DNA of 53,369 nt from NCBI RefSeq assembly GCF_004362805.1, contig NZ_SNYF01000005.1, positions 742,691 through 796,059 on the forward strand. The letters are read 5' to 3'. A program made the translations under genes and the position numbers. The notes under the pieces are model-generated. The model was given only the letters and a program-made list of their open reading frames with translations. It had not been told where the DNA came from and searched no databases. Below, in pieces: positions 15,962 through 24,906 of the stretch (position 1 is its first letter; each line of letters begins with the position of its first letter). Origin of the DNA: Algoriphagus boseongensis (GTDB lineage Bacteria; Bacteroidota; Bacteroidia; Cytophagales; Cyclobacteriaceae).

Positions 15962-17263
15962 TTAAAAAATATCTCTGACCAGAATCATCACCTTTTCTAC
16001 TTCTTTTCGGACAACTGAAGCAGAGTAAGGATAATTGGAATTCATAAAGGCAAAACAATAGGTTTTACCACTTTTGGTTTTGATCAAACCTACCAGACTG
16101 TAATTGTTACTCATGGTGCCGGTTTTGGCAAAAATATAAGGCTGAGCAGCTTGAAAGCTGTTTTTCAAAGTTCCTGTTTGTCCTCCGGTTGGTAAAAGCG
16201 AGTAAAGTTGACTTTCTGGAAGAACTCTGTAAAGCTTTTCCATCAAAGCCACCATAGACCTTGGAGTAAATAAATTGTGTCGGCTAAGGCCGGAACCATC
16301 TACCCATTTTGGCGAATCAGGTAAGTCTCCTAAGTAGGTTTTTACCATGTATTCAATGGCTCGCTCCGTATCCAAAGTTTGGAACAGGCGATCGGAAACC
16401 ATAAAAAGCATCTGCTCAGCAATGAAATTATCGCTCTCCAGCATCATTTCTTGGAGCAAAGGGGCCAATGCAGCACCTCTCCAAATCTGATTTTCTGCCG
16501 GTAGTTTTTCTGGTTTATAGATCCATTTTTTACCGGTGATTTCTGTGGCCAATTCCACCGTCAATTGAGGACTGGTGATCAAAGGGATAAATCTTTCTCC
16601 GCCTGAGAAGTTGTTTGGATTGTATTCAAACCCATTGGAATGGAATTTTCGCTCCAATTCTCGAATGGTCCTATCAGTTATAGAAATGGAGGATTGAAAT
16701 CTTTTAGGGAAGACTTCGGGGCGATTGCCGACTTTTTTGACCTCTACTAAATTCCCATATATCGGCAGGCTACTTCGCTCTGCAGAATAGTCATAATAGT
16801 AGTCATCCCATTGCCATCCATACCCGAAAGCTGGAGAAACTTGATTGGCATCTGAAAATTGGATGATTTTGTAGGGTGAAAGAAATTTTTGAAAATCAGG
16901 TTGTTTGAATTCCTTGTACTTCCAACTTGGATCACCGCTTCCCCAGATTTTCAAAGTATCTCCTGAACTCACATACCGAAGCGTTTGCGTACTGTCTTGC
17001 AGGATCAGGCTTGCTGCGAACAAGGTCCAAAGCTTGGTTGTCGAGGCAGGGATAAATCTGATCTGAGAGTTTTTTTCAAAAAGTACACGCTGGGAATCCA
17101 AATCATAAAGCAGGAATCCCGTGAGATGCCCGCTAAAAAAGCTTTGATCCCCGAGGGCCCGGTCCAAGGCAATGTAGTTTTCCCTACTTGTCTGGGCCAG
17201 TCCTTTTGAAACCAAAAGGAAAAAAAGGAGGGTAAAGAGTTTATTTGGTAAGGATTTGATCAT
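15962..17263 (-). CDS. dacB: D-alanyl-D-alanine carboxypeptidase/endopeptidase, PBP4 type (S13)
   Basis: A 433-residue periplasmic penicillin-binding protein with a signal peptide (MIKSLPNKLFTLLFFLLVSKGLAQ). The three penicillin-binding motifs are seen: SxxK as Ser74-Thr-Thr-Lys77 in FIPASTTKLW, the SxN-type motif in DGSGLSRHNLF, and KTG at about 380-382 in AKTGTMSNNYSLVG. The family trims or cuts peptidoglycan cross-links. At 433 residues it is slightly shorter than E. coli DacB. Its start overlaps the DUF423 gene's stop by 23 bp, so it is part of a yggS-DUF423-dacB transcript. Confidence 0.92.
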   Translation of the reverse strand: MIKSLPNKLFTLLFFLLVSKGLAQTSRENYIALDRALGDQSFFSGHLTGFLLYDLDSQRVLFEKNSQIRFIPASTTKLWTLFAASLILQDSTQTLRYVSSGDTLKIWGSGDPSWKYKEFKQPDFQKFLSPYKIIQFSDANQVSPAFGYGWQWDDYYYDYSAERSSLPIYGNLVEVKKVGNRPEVFPKRFQSSISITDRTIRELERKFHSNGFEYNPNNFSGGERFIPLITSPQLTVELATEITGKKWIYKPEKLPAENQIWRGAALAPLLQEMMLESDNFIAEQMLFMVSDRLFQTLDTERAIEYMVKTYLGDLPDSPKWVDGSGLSRHNLFTPRSMVALMEKLYRVLPESQLYSLLPTGGQTGTLKNSFQAAQPYIFAKTGTMSNNYSLVGLIKTKSGKTYCFAFMNSNYPYSASVVRKEVEKVMILVRDIF

Positions 17264-17636
17264 GTCTCAAAGCAGCATAAAACAATCCTAGCCATCCCAT
17301 GATGAACCCAACTCCTCCAAGTGGAGTGATGGCTCCCAGCCATGTGATTCCACTTAAAGAAAGAATGTAAAGGGAGCCTGAGAAAATCAAAATTCCAAGA
17401 ATGAAAGACCAAGCCACGAAGTTTAAACTCTTCCATTCTGGCTTGACCAGAGCTAAAATACCCAAAAGGAATAGGGCTAAGGAATGATAAAAGTGATAGC
17501 TAACCGCTGTTTGATAGGTTTCTGTTCTTCCGGTTTTTTGTAAAATATCAGCCAATCCATGCGCTCCAAAAGCTCCCAAACCAACGGCCAAGGCACCAAA
17601 TAGTCCGGCGATCATCAAAATTGTTTTTCCTTTCAT
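17241..17636 (-). CDS. DUF423 family inner-membrane protein (YgdD-like)
   Basis: A 131-residue protein with four membrane helices. The family signature is seen at the start (MIAGLFGALAVGLGAFGAHG then LADIL) and in YQTAVSYHFYHSLALFLLGI and GSLYILSLSGITWLGAITPLGG. DUF423 proteins are widespread and have no established function. It overlaps the yggS stop by 4 bp and the dacB start by 23 bp, so translation is probably coupled. Confidence 0.9.
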   Translation of the reverse strand: MKGKTILMIAGLFGALAVGLGAFGAHGLADILQKTGRTETYQTAVSYHFYHSLALFLLGILALVKPEWKSLNFVAWSFILGILIFSGSLYILSLSGITWLGAITPLGGVGFIMGWLGLFYAALRHDQILTK

Positions 17637-18313
17637 GCTCCAGAATAATTTCTAGCTCCAAAAATAGCTGAACCAATCCTCACCATCGTACTCCCTTCTT
17701 CTTGGGCAATAAGATAGTCTCCGCTCATACCCATGGATAGCTCTTCCAGTTTTACAAAGTCAGGAAGATTTCTTGTTTTTAAGCTTTCAAAAAGAGATTT
17801 CAGACCTTTGAATTCTTTTCTGATTTGGTTTTCATTTTCTGTAAAAGTTGCCATTCCCATTAGGCCTTTTATGGTCACATGGGTAAGGTTTGAAAATTCA
17901 GGAGAGTTGAGCATTTCCTCCAATTCCTTTAAGTCAAAACCGAATTTACTTTCTTCTTCAGCAATGTGAATTTGAAGCAAAACAGGAATTTTTCGATCAA
18001 TCTTTTTGCCCTGCTTATCAATTTCTTTGAGCAGCTTAAATGAATCTACCCCATGAATCAGGTAGACAAATGGAGCGATGTATTTTACCTTATTGCTCTG
18101 TAAGTGTCCAATCATATGCCAGCGAGTATCATTAGGCATTTGGGGTTGTTTCGCTTGGATTTCCTGAACCTTGTTTTCTCCAAAGTCCCGAATTCCAGCT
18201 TCATAGGCAGCTTTGAGATCCTCAATGGGTTTGGTTTTGCTGACAGCAATTAATTTGCAACCTGGATTAATGAATGATTTTTTTACTGTTTCGAGATTGG
18301 CTTTGATGTCCAT
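17633..18313 (-). CDS. yggS: YggS family pyridoxal-phosphate homeostasis protein
   Basis: A 226-residue PLP-binding protein starting at MDIKANLETVKKSF (ATG 18313); the longer in-frame start at 18367 adds an unconserved Cys-containing tail. It shows the conserved LIAVSKTKP (PLP lysine), FGENKVQEI, WHMIGHLQSNK and LSMGMSGDYLIAQEEGSTMV then RIGSAIFGAR. YggS/PLPBP proteins bind PLP and buffer its free pool rather than catalysing a known reaction. It is the first gene of the cluster with DUF423 and dacB. Confidence 0.95.
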   Translation of the reverse strand: MDIKANLETVKKSFINPGCKLIAVSKTKPIEDLKAAYEAGIRDFGENKVQEIQAKQPQMPNDTRWHMIGHLQSNKVKYIAPFVYLIHGVDSFKLLKEIDKQGKKIDRKIPVLLQIHIAEEESKFGFDLKELEEMLNSPEFSNLTHVTIKGLMGMATFTENENQIRKEFKGLKSLFESLKTRNLPDFVKLEELSMGMSGDYLIAQEEGSTMVRIGSAIFGARNYSGA

Positions 18314-18469
18314 TTTCAAATTTTTGTATTCACATTTGCCAAAAGGCTTCAAACAAAGATATCGCAATCCTTAGCAATTTGTTTAAAAACAAGCTCAATC
18401 CCTCGAATAAGAATCATTATGAATCAAACTTTGGGTTGCTCATTTCCAATCACTCCAAAAGCTAGTTAA

Positions 18470-19093
18470 ATGGAAAGTTCCCTTCTGGAAGGTGTGAGTA
18501 TGGGTCTCTTGCTAAGTGTAATAGTTGGTCCCGTATTTTTCACACTAATCACTAATAGCCTCCAGCATGGCTTTCGGTATGCGATGGTTTTGGCCCTTGG
18601 GATTTTGTGCAGCGATACCCTGTATGTTTTGCTTACCTATTTTGGAGTGAAGCTATTAGCGGATGTTTCTCTCTTTGAGAAAATACTGGGATATGTTGGA
18701 GGACTTATTTTAATAGGTTTTGGCTTAAAGTCTTTACTTAAAAAGAGGGTTGAAAGACCGAATACAGGTGGTTTGAGTTTTTCCAACCTCTCGAAAAAGA
18801 CTGCATTTGCAAAAGGATTTGGAGTCAATGGGGTTAATCCTTTTGTCCTTTTATTCTGGATTTCTATTGCAAGTTTGGTTTCCCTGAAGGTGAATTGGAC
18901 CAAAGGAAATGTGTTTGCTTATTATTCTGGAATACTAGTGACGGTCTTTTGTATTGACCTTCTCAAGGCTTTTATAGCCAAGCAGCTTTCGAGATTTGTA
19001 ACTCCAAGGGTGATGGGAATCCTGAATAAAACCGTAGGCCTCTTGATTATTTTTTATGGAGTGAGGATGATTTACCTGACTTGGATAAAATAA
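18470..19093 (+). CDS. LysE/RhtB family amino-acid exporter
   Basis: A 207-residue membrane protein with about six helices. It begins with the family pattern EGVSMGLLLSVIVGPVFFTL then ITNSLQHGFRYAM, followed by GILCSDTLYVLLTYFG, and has the conserved FGVNGVNPFVLLFW segment in the middle. LysE-type proteins export amino acids or related small molecules in exchange for protons; the substrate is not predictable here. It diverges from yggS across a 156-bp gap that must hold both promoters, and is followed after 32 bp by the membrane protein at 19126. Confidence 0.9.
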   Translation: MESSLLEGVSMGLLLSVIVGPVFFTLITNSLQHGFRYAMVLALGILCSDTLYVLLTYFGVKLLADVSLFEKILGYVGGLILIGFGLKSLLKKRVERPNTGGLSFSNLSKKTAFAKGFGVNGVNPFVLLFWISIASLVSLKVNWTKGNVFAYYSGILVTVFCIDLLKAFIAKQLSRFVTPRVMGILNKTVGLLIIFYGVRMIYLTWIK

Positions 19094-19125
19094 AAACCAA
19101 TCAACTTATTCCTAGTTTTAAACCT

Positions 19126-19731
19126 ATGAAAGCATCCAATTCAATCCGTCTCGGAATATTTCTACTGGTTTTTTTCGGACTTGGAGTTATTCCTTTGCTG
19201 GCCCAAGAAATTCCCGCTCTCAAAGATTTCAATTCGGTTAGACTGGATTACAACCAAAAAGGAATGTTGATTTTGGGTTCCTGGGCAGTTGGAAATATGA
19301 TATGGGGTGGGATAGGGGCCAGTCAGACTTCTGGGGAAGTGAAAGCTTTTCACCAAATGAACCTCTATTGGAATACTGTCAATTTAGCCATTGCTGGTTT
19401 TGGATATTGGCAAGCTACTAAGGAAGTTCCCGGAACTGATTTTTGGGCAACCCTTGAAGCTCAGCAAGGAATTGAGAAAGTTCTTTTGGTGAATGCTGCT
19501 CTCGATGTAGCCTACATGGCTGGTGGCTTGTATTTAAAAGAAAGAGGACTGAGAAAAGACAACGAACGATTGGTGGGATTTGGGAAGTCTATTATCCTTC
19601 AGGGGGCATTTTTAATGGCTTTTGACGGAGTTATGTATGGTTTTCATCATGCGCATGCCAAAGATTTGCCTGGGCTAGTTCAGAATTTAAGCCTAGGTCC
19701 AAATGGTTTTTCTTTGATTATTCCGCTTTAA
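19126..19731 (+). CDS. Conserved membrane protein, possibly DUF6992
   Basis: A 201-residue protein from ATG 19126; an upstream in-frame Met at 19081 lies inside the LysE gene. It has an N-terminal signal or helix (LGIFLLVFFGLGVIPLLAQE) and then three or four membrane segments, with YNQKGMLILGSWAVGNMIWG, MNLYWNTVNLAIAGFGYW, LVNAALDVAYMAGGLYL and ILQGAFLMAFDGVMYGFHH. The pattern is familiar from unnamed Bacteroidota membrane proteins and may correspond to DUF6992. No catalytic motif is visible. It is probably co-transcribed with the LysE gene. Confidence 0.75.
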   Translation: MKASNSIRLGIFLLVFFGLGVIPLLAQEIPALKDFNSVRLDYNQKGMLILGSWAVGNMIWGGIGASQTSGEVKAFHQMNLYWNTVNLAIAGFGYWQATKEVPGTDFWATLEAQQGIEKVLLVNAALDVAYMAGGLYLKERGLRKDNERLVGFGKSIILQGAFLMAFDGVMYGFHHAHAKDLPGLVQNLSLGPNGFSLIIPL

Positions 19732-19800
19732 ATTCTGATCCGTGAAACTTTAGGTAGAAAATCAACGTAATCTTTCTTAATTTTCAACCTAACCCAAAAA

Positions 19801-20328
19801 ATGATGAAACGAATTTTTATACTAATGGGAGTTGCAGCCCTAATGTTCTCTTGCAAAGTTTCCGATACCATAACCATTGATTCTTTATCCGACAAAGAGA
19901 ATATCAAGGGCTATCAAACTTTTAAAATGGTAGAGACTCCTTTCAAGGAAAAGCGAAATAATGAACTCACCAAGGTATTTCAAGATCGTCTTCTGGAATA
20001 TGGATTTGAGCAATCAGATGAAAATCCAGACTTTTTGATTCAATCTGTTTTGGTGACTAGGGAGTTTATCCAAGAACTTGGTCAAACTTATGCTTCACCC
20101 GGTCCATTTATTTATTCGCCCAATGGGATCAGTGGCTCCTCGGGAGGAAGAAGTAAGTTTGTAATTAATAAGGGGATGATCGGAAAAGTGATTTTTTTAA
20201 TTCAGGATGCCAATAACTTGGAAATTGCCTGGATGGGGGTTGGAACAGGGGTTCTTACAACAGGAAATCGATTTGACGAGGAAAAGCTTTCAATTGCCTT
20301 AGACCATTTATTGGCATCGATAGATTAG
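19801..20328 (+). CDS. DUF4136 lipoprotein
   Basis: A 175-residue lipoprotein (AALMFSC, Cys18). DUF4136 features are YQTFKMVE near the start of the mature chain, NELTKVFQDRLLEYGFEQSD, NPDFLIQSVLV, and a C-terminal KVIFLIQDANNLEIAWMGVG then TGVLTTG. These are small envelope lipoproteins of unknown function. An alternative start is the second Met at 19804. It ends just ahead of a strong bidirectional terminator. Confidence 0.85.
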   Translation: MMKRIFILMGVAALMFSCKVSDTITIDSLSDKENIKGYQTFKMVETPFKEKRNNELTKVFQDRLLEYGFEQSDENPDFLIQSVLVTREFIQELGQTYASPGPFIYSPNGISGSSGGRSKFVINKGMIGKVIFLIQDANNLEIAWMGVGTGVLTTGNRFDEEKLSIALDHLLASID

Positions 20329-20353
20329 AAAATTCAAAAAATTAAATGGCATA

Positions 20354-20386
20354 AAAAAAGGGTGATCTTTCGAACCACCCTTTTTT
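20354..20386 (+). terminator. Bidirectional rho-independent terminator
   Basis: AAAAAAGGGTG (20354-20364) pairs with CACCCTTTTTT (20376-20386). It has T tracts on both strands and sits between the convergent DUF4136 gene and the H1-like gene. Confidence 0.9.
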
Positions 20387-20399
20387 ATCTTGTTTCGGA

Positions 20400-20576
20400 T
20401 CAACCGGCGTTTTTCTTGTTCTGAACCTCGGTTCTGATATCCTGAGCCAAATTCTTTAGCTCTTGCATACCTTTTCTCACTCGAGTTCCAGCAGCCTGAT
20501 TTCCCTTGTCATAAAATTTTTCGAAATCAGCTTCTAAGCTCATTACTAGATTTTTTACTTCACTAAATCTGCTCAT
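20400..20576 (-). CDS. Small histone H1-like DNA-associated protein
   Basis: A 58-residue protein translated on the minus strand from ATG 20576 to TGA 20400-20402. It begins MSRFSEVKNLVMSLEADFEK and contains the segment GNQAAGTRVRKGMQELKNLA, ending QNKKNAG. This is the compact, lysine/arginine-rich protein commonly annotated histone H1 in Bacteroidota, resembling the Chlamydia Hc1 N-terminal region. It is probably a nucleoid-associated protein, although DNA binding is not demonstrated for most members. It is monocistronic, with a terminator 14 bp downstream. Confidence 0.9.
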   Translation of the reverse strand: MSRFSEVKNLVMSLEADFEKFYDKGNQAAGTRVRKGMQELKNLAQDIRTEVQNKKNAG

Positions 20577-20678
20577 AGTAAAAGTTTATTTTTTAGGTTG
20601 ATGATAAGTTTACTGTGATCGAATATAGTCCAAATACTTTCTAATTCAATCCAGAGGCCTTTTTTTTTGAAAAATTTT

Positions 20679-21929
20679 TTATTCTCCAAAAGAAAGAGCG
20701 ATCTCAGAATTCTTGTAAACTCCAGAAACCAGCTTGTCTTTTACCGCAGCAAAAGCCGTTATGGTCTCTTCCACATCAGCCAAGGTATGAACAGCAGTTG
20801 GGATTAATCTCAAGATAATCATGCCTTTAGGCACCACTGGGTAAATCACCACTGAACAGAAGATTCCGTAGTTTTCTCTCAAGTCCATGGAAAGTGCTGC
20901 GGCTTCACCCACAGTTCCGTTCAAAACCACTGGAGTTACCGGAGAATTTGATTTACCGGTGCTAAAGCCATTTTTATGCAAGCCATCGCGAAGTGCATTG
21001 ACGATTTTCCAAAGGTTATCTTTCAGCTGAGGCTGTGTTCTGATTAGTTCAAGACGCTTAAGAGCACCTTCAACCAAAAGCATTGGAAGAGATTTCGCGA
21101 AAATCTGAGAACGCATATTATATCTCAAAAACAAAATCACATCAGCATCTCCGGCGATAAATGCACCAATAGATGCCATAGATTTTGCGAAAGTGGAGAA
21201 GTAAAGATCGATCTCATCTTGAACTCCTTGCTCTTCACCTGCACCAGCTCCGGTTTTACCCAAAGTTCCGAATCCGTGGGCGTCGTCAACCAAAAGTCTG
21301 AATTCAAACTTTTTCTTTAGCTCTACAATTTCTTTGAGCTTTCCTTGGTCTCCGGTCATTCCGAATACACCTTCAGTGATCACCAAAATTCCACCGCCAG
21401 TTTCAGCGGCTAATTTGGTAGCTCTTTCCAATTGCTTCTCGCAGCTCTCGATATCATTGTGAGGGTATACATAGCGCTTACCCAAATGCATCCTCAAGGC
21501 ATCAATAATACAGGCATGACATTCGGAGTCATAAACCACCACGTCTTTTCTATCCAAGATAGAATCGATCACAGACATGATTCCCTGATAGCCATAATTC
21601 AACAGGTAGGATTTTTCTTTGCCTACGAATGCAGCCAATTCGTCTTCTAATTGTTCGTGAAGATTAGTTTGGCCGGACATCATACGGGCTCCCATAGGAT
21701 AGGCGGCGCCCCATTTGGCAGCAGCGTCGGCATCAGCCTTTCTGATTTCTGGGTGGTTAGCAAGTCCGAGGTAGTTATTTAAACTCCAAGTGAGAACTTC
21801 TTTTCCCTTGAATTTCATGCGGGGAGCAATTTCGCCCTCAAGTTTAGGAAATGACCAATACCCGTCAGCAAACTCAGAGTGTTTGCCCAAGGGTCCCATA
21901 TTCGTTTTTAATTTTGCAAATAGATCCAA
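20679..21929 (-). CDS. Alpha-oxoamine synthase family PLP enzyme (serine palmitoyltransferase-like)
   Basis: A 416-residue fold-type I PLP enzyme of the family that condenses an amino acid with an acyl thioester and loses CO2 (KBL, BioF, serine palmitoyltransferase). Seen are SLNNYLGLANHP, YDSECHACIIDALR (His stacking on PLP), LVDDAHGFGTLGK with Asp215/His218, and the PLP lysine Lys249 in STFAKSMASIG. In Bacteroidota such enzymes start sphingolipid synthesis (serine) or sulfonolipid/capnine synthesis (cysteate); sequence alone does not separate these. The listed start is TTG (MDLFAKLK), supported by family N-termini from memory; ATG at 21899 (MGPLGKH) is the alternative. It diverges from accC. 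Confidence 0.85.
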   Translation of the reverse strand: MDLFAKLKTNMGPLGKHSEFADGYWSFPKLEGEIAPRMKFKGKEVLTWSLNNYLGLANHPEIRKADADAAAKWGAAYPMGARMMSGQTNLHEQLEDELAAFVGKEKSYLLNYGYQGIMSVIDSILDRKDVVVYDSECHACIIDALRMHLGKRYVYPHNDIESCEKQLERATKLAAETGGGILVITEGVFGMTGDQGKLKEIVELKKKFEFRLLVDDAHGFGTLGKTGAGAGEEQGVQDEIDLYFSTFAKSMASIGAFIAGDADVILFLRYNMRSQIFAKSLPMLLVEGALKRLELIRTQPQLKDNLWKIVNALRDGLHKNGFSTGKSNSPVTPVVLNGTVGEAAALSMDLRENYGIFCSVVIYPVVPKGMIILRLIPTAVHTLADVEETITAFAAVKDKLVSGVYKNSEIALSFGE

Positions 21930-22000
21930 AGCAGTTTGAATTTAGTGTAAATGCGAGTTGAGTGATTTTGGATTAAAATCGGCCAAAAATAAGATTATTC

Positions 22001-22008
22001 TACCTTTG
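22001..22008 (+). promoter_or_regulatory. Bacteroidota-type -7 box (TACCTTTG) upstream of accC
   Basis: TACCTTTG matches the TAnnTTTG -7 consensus of primary-sigma promoters in Bacteroidota and lies about 100 bp upstream of the accC start. No TTG at the usual -33 spacing is seen, so this is a weak call. Confidence 0.35.
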
Positions 22009-22111
22009 AACCAAAAATCAGTTTTTTGGAATTTCTGTCCCCAAATCCTCAGATTATTTTCCTTATTTCGCTTTTGGACTTCTTGTCTACCCAAATAATC
22101 TTTAGTGAACT

Positions 22112-23608
22112 ATGCCAAATATTAAAAAGCTACTAGTCGCCAACCGTGGGGAAATTGCCCTCAGAATCATGAGGACAGCCCGTGAAATGGGTATTTCCAC
22201 TGTTGCGGTTTATTCCGAAGCTGACCGACTTTCTCCCCATGTAAAATTTGCAGATGAGGCCGTTTGCTTAGGGCCTCCGCCTTCCAATCAATCCTATTTA
22301 TTGGGAGACAAAATAATTCAGGTTTGTAAGGAATTAAATGTAGATGCAATCCATCCAGGATATGGATTCCTTTCAGAGAATGCAGGCTTTGCAAAAAAAG
22401 TAACTGATGCAGGGATCATTTTTGTAGGTCCTTCTCCTGAATCAATTGAGGTGATGGGAAGTAAATTGGCAGCAAAGCAAGCTGTAGCCAAATACAATAT
22501 TCCTTTGGTGCCGGGTACAGAAGAGGCTATTTCGGATATTTCTGCTGCGAAAAAGAAAGCCGCCGAAATTGGCTATCCGATCTTGATCAAGGCTTCTGCT
22601 GGGGGAGGAGGAAAAGGGATGAGGATAGTAGAATCCGAAGTCGAATTTGAGGAGCAAATGCAGCGAGCTGTATCAGAGGCTCAGTCTGCTTTTGGAGATG
22701 GGGCTGTTTTCATTGAGAAATTCATTACTTCTCCGAGACATATTGAAATTCAGGTTCTTGGTGATCAGCATGGAAATACTGTTTATCTCTTTGAAAGAGA
22801 ATGCTCCATCCAAAGACGTCATCAAAAAGTAATTGAGGAAGCCCCTTCAGCGGTGGTTTCGCCTGAAATGCGAAAAGCCATGGGTGAAGCAGCTGTTGGT
22901 GTAGCCAAGGCGTGTAATTATTATGGTGCAGGAACTGTGGAGTTTATCGTCGACGATCAATTGAATTTCTACTTTTTGGAGATGAATACCCGTCTTCAAG
23001 TGGAGCATCCGGTGACGGAGATGATCACTGGGAAAGATTTGGTACGAGAACAAATTCGAATTGCCGAAGGAAATCCCCTTCCATTTGCCCAAGAAGACTT
23101 AAAAATCTACGGGCATGCGGTGGAAATTCGGGTTTATGCAGAAGATCCGAAAAACAACTTTTTACCAGATATCGGAAAGTTGATCACTTACAGAAGACCT
23201 CAAGGACCTGGAATTAGGGTAGATGATGGATTTGAGGAAGGAATGGATATTCCGATTTATTATGATCCGATGATTGCCAAGCTGATCACGCATGGAGAAA
23301 ATCGTCAAGATGCGATCGACAGGATGATTCGCGCCATCAATGATTATAGAATCACGGGAATTGAAACCACTTTGGATTTTTGCCGATTTGCCTTGCAGCA
23401 TGAAGCCTTTACCTCAGGGATGTTCGATACCAAATTTGTAGAGAGGTATTTTACTCCTGAGAAACTAGAACCTGTTTTTTCTGATGAAGAAAAGCAGATT
23501 CTGGCTGCAATGGCTGTGGTTTTCTATGAAAAAGAAGAGAATAGAATCAACCCAAAAACTCCAAAAAACACCTTACCTACCACCAACTGGAAAAATAGAT
23601 TGATCTGA
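22112..23608 (+). CDS. accC: Biotin carboxylase (acetyl-CoA or acyl-CoA carboxylase subunit)
   Basis: A 498-residue ATP-grasp biotin carboxylase. It has the N-terminal KLLVANRGEIALRIMRTARE, HPGYGFLSENAGFAKK, the glycine-rich ATP loop KASAGGGGKGMRIV, RDCSIQRRHQK-equivalent ECSIQRRHQKVIEEAPS, and EMNTRLQVEHPVTEMITG. It carboxylates biotin on a BCCP partner for fatty-acid synthesis or propionyl-CoA metabolism. It is about 50 residues longer than E. coli AccC, the extra lying at the C-terminus, and lacks a biotinyl domain. No accB or carboxyltransferase gene is adjacent. The DUF1015 gene starts within its stop codon (TGATG). Confidence 0.93.
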   Translation: MPNIKKLLVANRGEIALRIMRTAREMGISTVAVYSEADRLSPHVKFADEAVCLGPPPSNQSYLLGDKIIQVCKELNVDAIHPGYGFLSENAGFAKKVTDAGIIFVGPSPESIEVMGSKLAAKQAVAKYNIPLVPGTEEAISDISAAKKKAAEIGYPILIKASAGGGGKGMRIVESEVEFEEQMQRAVSEAQSAFGDGAVFIEKFITSPRHIEIQVLGDQHGNTVYLFERECSIQRRHQKVIEEAPSAVVSPEMRKAMGEAAVGVAKACNYYGAGTVEFIVDDQLNFYFLEMNTRLQVEHPVTEMITGKDLVREQIRIAEGNPLPFAQEDLKIYGHAVEIRVYAEDPKNNFLPDIGKLITYRRPQGPGIRVDDGFEEGMDIPIYYDPMIAKLITHGENRQDAIDRMIRAINDYRITGIETTLDFCRFALQHEAFTSGMFDTKFVERYFTPEKLEPVFSDEEKQILAAMAVVFYEKEENRINPKTPKNTLPTTNWKNRLI

Positions 23609-24906
23609 TGGCGGAGATTTTACCCCTAAAAGCTTGGAGGTATGGAGATCAGTTTAATGGAACTATCGAAGAATTAACTGCTCCTTTGTTTGATGTAGTT
23701 TCTGCGAAGCAGCGGGAATTATTGTATCAAAATCCTCTGAATAGCATTCACCTTTCAGTACCTCAGGGAGATTTTCCAGCTGAAAATGCGGCAAGAATCC
23801 TAAAGAAATGGAAAGAAGACAAGATCCTCGTTCAAGATTATCTTCCGGGAATCTATGTGTATTATCAGTATTTCCGACTTCCGGGAGATTTGGAGGAGCG
23901 ATGCAGAAAGGGTTTTATCGCTCAGATAAAGGCCTATGATTGGGAAGAGAAAGAAATCCTTCGTCATGAAAGTACTATTGTCTCTGCTGTTAATGACCGG
24001 ATAGATTTGCTCAAAGCCACTGAAATCCAGGTAAGCCCGACCCATGGCTTGTATGAAGACGAAAGCAATGAACTTGAAGCCTACATGGATGCGGCTATGT
24101 GTTCGCCGATTTATGAGTTGGAGGATTACCAAGGTGTTCGCGAGGTCTTGGCTGTGATCCATGATGCAAAAGTTATTTCCAGGTTTTTGGCCGTTTTGAA
24201 AGAAAAAAAAGTAATTCTGGCTGACGGACATCATAGACTGGAAGGAGCTATTGCTTACCGAAAGCAACAAGAAAATACATTCCCAGATGCCAAATGGAAA
24301 GGTTCTGATTATCACTTGATGTATTTGACTAATGTGCATGGGAATCATCTTAAAATTCTTCCTACCCATCGTTTATTTTATGGTTTAGAGATTGGGGAGC
24401 AGGAGTTGTTAGAAAAGCTAGGGGAGTGGTTTGATATGCGTGTTTTCGGAGATCCTGAGGAATTGACTACCTATACGTTTCAAAGACAATGGTCCTTTGG
24501 TTTGGTTTTTCAAGAAGTGGCCTGGATCATCAAGCTAAAACCTGAAAAATGGGGTTTGGTGAGACCCGAACTTCCAGAAGCCCTTCGTAAGCTGGATTTG
24601 GTGGTTTTGCATGATGTGCTTTTTGAGAAAATCCTTGGCCTTAGTCCCGAAGATCAACGGAAATCAGATCAATTGGCCTTTGAACGAAATTTCTCCAGAT
24701 GCATACGTGAGGTGAAAAGCGGTAAGGCAAGCTTTGCCATAATCACCCGAGAAATAGAATTGTCTCAAGTTCTGGATGTTTGTAAGTCCGGAACTGTAAT
24801 GCCACAAAAATCTACTTACTTTTATCCAAAAGCGCTGGGAGGTTTGCTCTTTGCAAGCATCAATCAAGCTGAATTTGACTACGATTATGGAGCCTTTCTT
24901 AAATAA
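23608..24906 (+). CDS. DUF1015 family protein
   Basis: A 432-residue cytosolic protein. DUF1015 features are the N-terminal PLKAWRYG and APLFDVVSAKQRELL, the central LADGHHRLEGAIAYRK and the conserved YHLMYLTNVHGNHLKILPTH motif, then LDLVVLHDVLFEKIL towards the C-terminus. The family is widespread, sometimes close to serine or phosphoglycerate metabolism genes, but has no settled activity; the GHHR motif suggests an enzyme. It starts in an overlapping TGATG with accC and overlaps the maf gene by 20 bp, so three genes are likely translated from one mRNA. Confidence 0.9.
   Translation: MAEILPLKAWRYGDQFNGTIEELTAPLFDVVSAKQRELLYQNPLNSIHLSVPQGDFPAENAARILKKWKEDKILVQDYLPGIYVYYQYFRLPGDLEERCRKGFIAQIKAYDWEEKEILRHESTIVSAVNDRIDLLKATEIQVSPTHGLYEDESNELEAYMDAAMCSPIYELEDYQGVREVLAVIHDAKVISRFLAVLKEKKVILADGHHRLEGAIAYRKQQENTFPDAKWKGSDYHLMYLTNVHGNHLKILPTHRLFYGLEIGEQELLEKLGEWFDMRVFGDPEELTTYTFQRQWSFGLVFQEVAWIIKLKPEKWGLVRPELPEALRKLDLVVLHDVLFEKILGLSPEDQRKSDQLAFERNFSRCIREVKSGKASFAIITREIELSQVLDVCKSGTVMPQKSTYFYPKALGGLLFASINQAEFDYDYGAFLK

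Noticed and set aside
24851..24886. Longer N-terminus for Maf
   Set aside because: It adds residues not seen in the family, and the DUF1015 gene is coding there.
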